Assembly: GCF_964204645.1 (NCBI RefSeq)
Contig: NC_134036.1
Coordinates: forward strand, 5,839,600-5,903,599
Direction of reading: 5' to 3'
Length of the DNA stretch: 64,000 nt
DNA from: Tubulanus polymorphus
Taxonomy: Eukaryota > Nemertea > Palaeonemertea > Tubulaniformes > Tubulanidae
The notes under the pieces are model-generated. The model saw only the letters and a list, made by a program, of their open reading frames with translations. It had not been told where the DNA came from and made no database searches. Below are positions 63,085-64,000 of the stretch, in pieces (the first letter of the stretch is position 1; the number at the start of each line of letters is the position of its first letter). The translations under genes and the position numbers were made by a program.

Positions 63085-63321
63085 ATGGAAGCAAATAAAT
63101 ACTACTGCCCAACATGTAATATCGATATAGACAAGTCTCAAAAAGCAAGACACAATAAAACTATAACACATTTAGAGAATAAATTGAAACTAGAATATTT
63201 ACAGTTATATTCAGAACAGTTAACAAAAGGAAAGAAATTTATTGAATTATGGAACACTGATCCAAATAATGAACAATACGTTGAGGATACGATGTTTATA
63301 CTAGAACATGATTCTATTTGA
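63085..63321 (+). CDS. small C2H2/U1-type zinc-finger protein, 78 aa
   Basis: Open frame with one finger near the N terminus: Cys9-x2-Cys12-x11-His24-x5-His30 (CPTCNIDIDKSQ, RHNKTITH), then a charged helix (ENKLKLEYLQLYSEQLTKGK) and an acidic end. Such a single finger occurs in RNA- or DNA-binding proteins and in small accessory proteins of large DNA elements. It lies 65 bases past the palindrome inside the AT-rich insertion, so I assign it to that element and not to the host. Neither function nor expression is shown by the sequence. Confidence 0.5.
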   Translation: MEANKYYCPTCNIDIDKSQKARHNKTITHLENKLKLEYLQLYSEQLTKGKKFIELWNTDPNNEQYVEDTMFILEHDSI

Positions 63322-64000
63322 GCCTATATACATTCAATGTACAGAGCTATAGAATAAATCTATAAATTCGCAGCTGTTACGGTTGTTACTATAACAACGA
63401 GACATTATGACACGTCATAATCAGAAACGTGTAGAACACTCTAGAACCGGAACTAGATGACGTGGCATAATCAACGACGTGTCATTCTAGAAATCGCCCC
63501 GGAAATGGACATACGCTGTAATATTGTGCTCAGGATATTCTATCTTTCGAAACGAAATAAGGAGTTTATAGTTTACAATTATAAATCTAAATGTAAGTAC
63601 TGTTTGTTGTAGTTATTAGAGCTATTAAATATGAAACCTTTAGATATATTTAAGTGTATTTAGTATATCTTTTAGATAGATAGAGTTACCGCTAATATCT
63701 TTTAGATTAATAAAACACCATACGAATCAAGAAGTGATAGAGAAACTCAAGATACTCTTTCTGACTGAGGAATCAACAGCAATGGATATCAAACCAATAG
63801 AAACTGGCGTAGAATCACCAAAAGATCGACGAAGAAACTATATAAGAATTTCAAAAACATTAAGACTCCAATGATTAAGTTTAACATTTGTTGATGTAGT
63901 TAAATATTTACCAACAATTGAAAAAATGTTTGTAATTATAAATTGTATTTATAGAAATCAAATGATGTATTGGAAGAAACGACTGAACAACTTGTATAAT
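63322..64000 (+). other. interior of the AT-rich insertion, runs off the window
   Basis: Contains two short related segments with GACACGTCATAATC and GACGTGGCATAATCA-type words (63405-63490). From 63782 there is an open frame (MDIKPIETG...) with one TGA, after which the same frame stays open to the last base (LSLTFVDVVKYLPTIEKMFV...). This could be a broken or spliced gene of the same element. No family recognised. Confidence 0.3.

Overview
This is a 64 kb piece of nuclear DNA from a bilaterian animal. The genes have GT-AG introns, the introns and spacers are packed with decayed mobile elements and satellites, and there is a tandem family of intronless rhodopsin-like receptors. A marine lophotrochozoan (mollusc, annelid, brachiopod or similar) is my best guess. 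It rests on the style of the receptor family and of the AP-3 sigma and CDO proteins, and it is not proven by the sequence.

Layout. (1) 2.4-17.0 kb, + strand: a complete AP-3 sigma adaptor subunit gene in six exons. Its 4.7 kb second intron carries an antisense GPCR with one frameshift, and its other introns hold TTAA-type MITEs, a foldback element with a 50-bp satellite core, and a 150-bp tandem array. (2) 18.3-25.6 kb, + strand: a complete four-exon cysteine dioxygenase gene (CDO1) with all iron ligands and the Cys-Tyr crosslink pair. AP3S1 and CDO1 are also close neighbours on human chromosome 5, so this looks like an old linkage. (3) 25.6-29.9 kb: no genes, two satellite arrays and small MITEs. 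(4) 29.9-40.8 kb: a receptor nursery with three intact intronless GPCRs, one inverted pseudogene, two short relics and a 5'-truncated non-LTR retrotransposon. (5) 42.1-57.9 kb, - strand: fourteen exons in unbroken phase (about 804 residues) of a coiled-coil, ZU5-like and death-domain protein, most like DTHD1; the 5' end is not certain. (6) 58.6-62.5 kb, - strand: two more intact GPCRs of another subfamily plus a relic of a third. (7) 62.6 kb to the end: an AT-rich insertion that opens with a 406-bp near-perfect palindrome, followed by a small zinc-finger ORF. It is still running at the window edge.

The genes do not form a pathway. AP3S (lysosome-related trafficking), CDO1 (cysteine catabolism) and the death-domain gene are single-copy conserved genes, while the receptors are a fast-evolving family caught in the act of duplication and decay. 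The same satellites (a 92-bp unit at six places, a roughly 60-bp unit at two, a 51-bp unit carrying a tRNA-like B box at two) recur in introns and spacers on both sides of the window, and some copies moved together with receptor segments. The strongest candidates for something undescribed are the palindrome-led terminal element, the foldback element with a satellite core, the B-box arrays, and a long inverted repeat whose left arm contains the splice acceptor and first bases of a death-domain gene exon.
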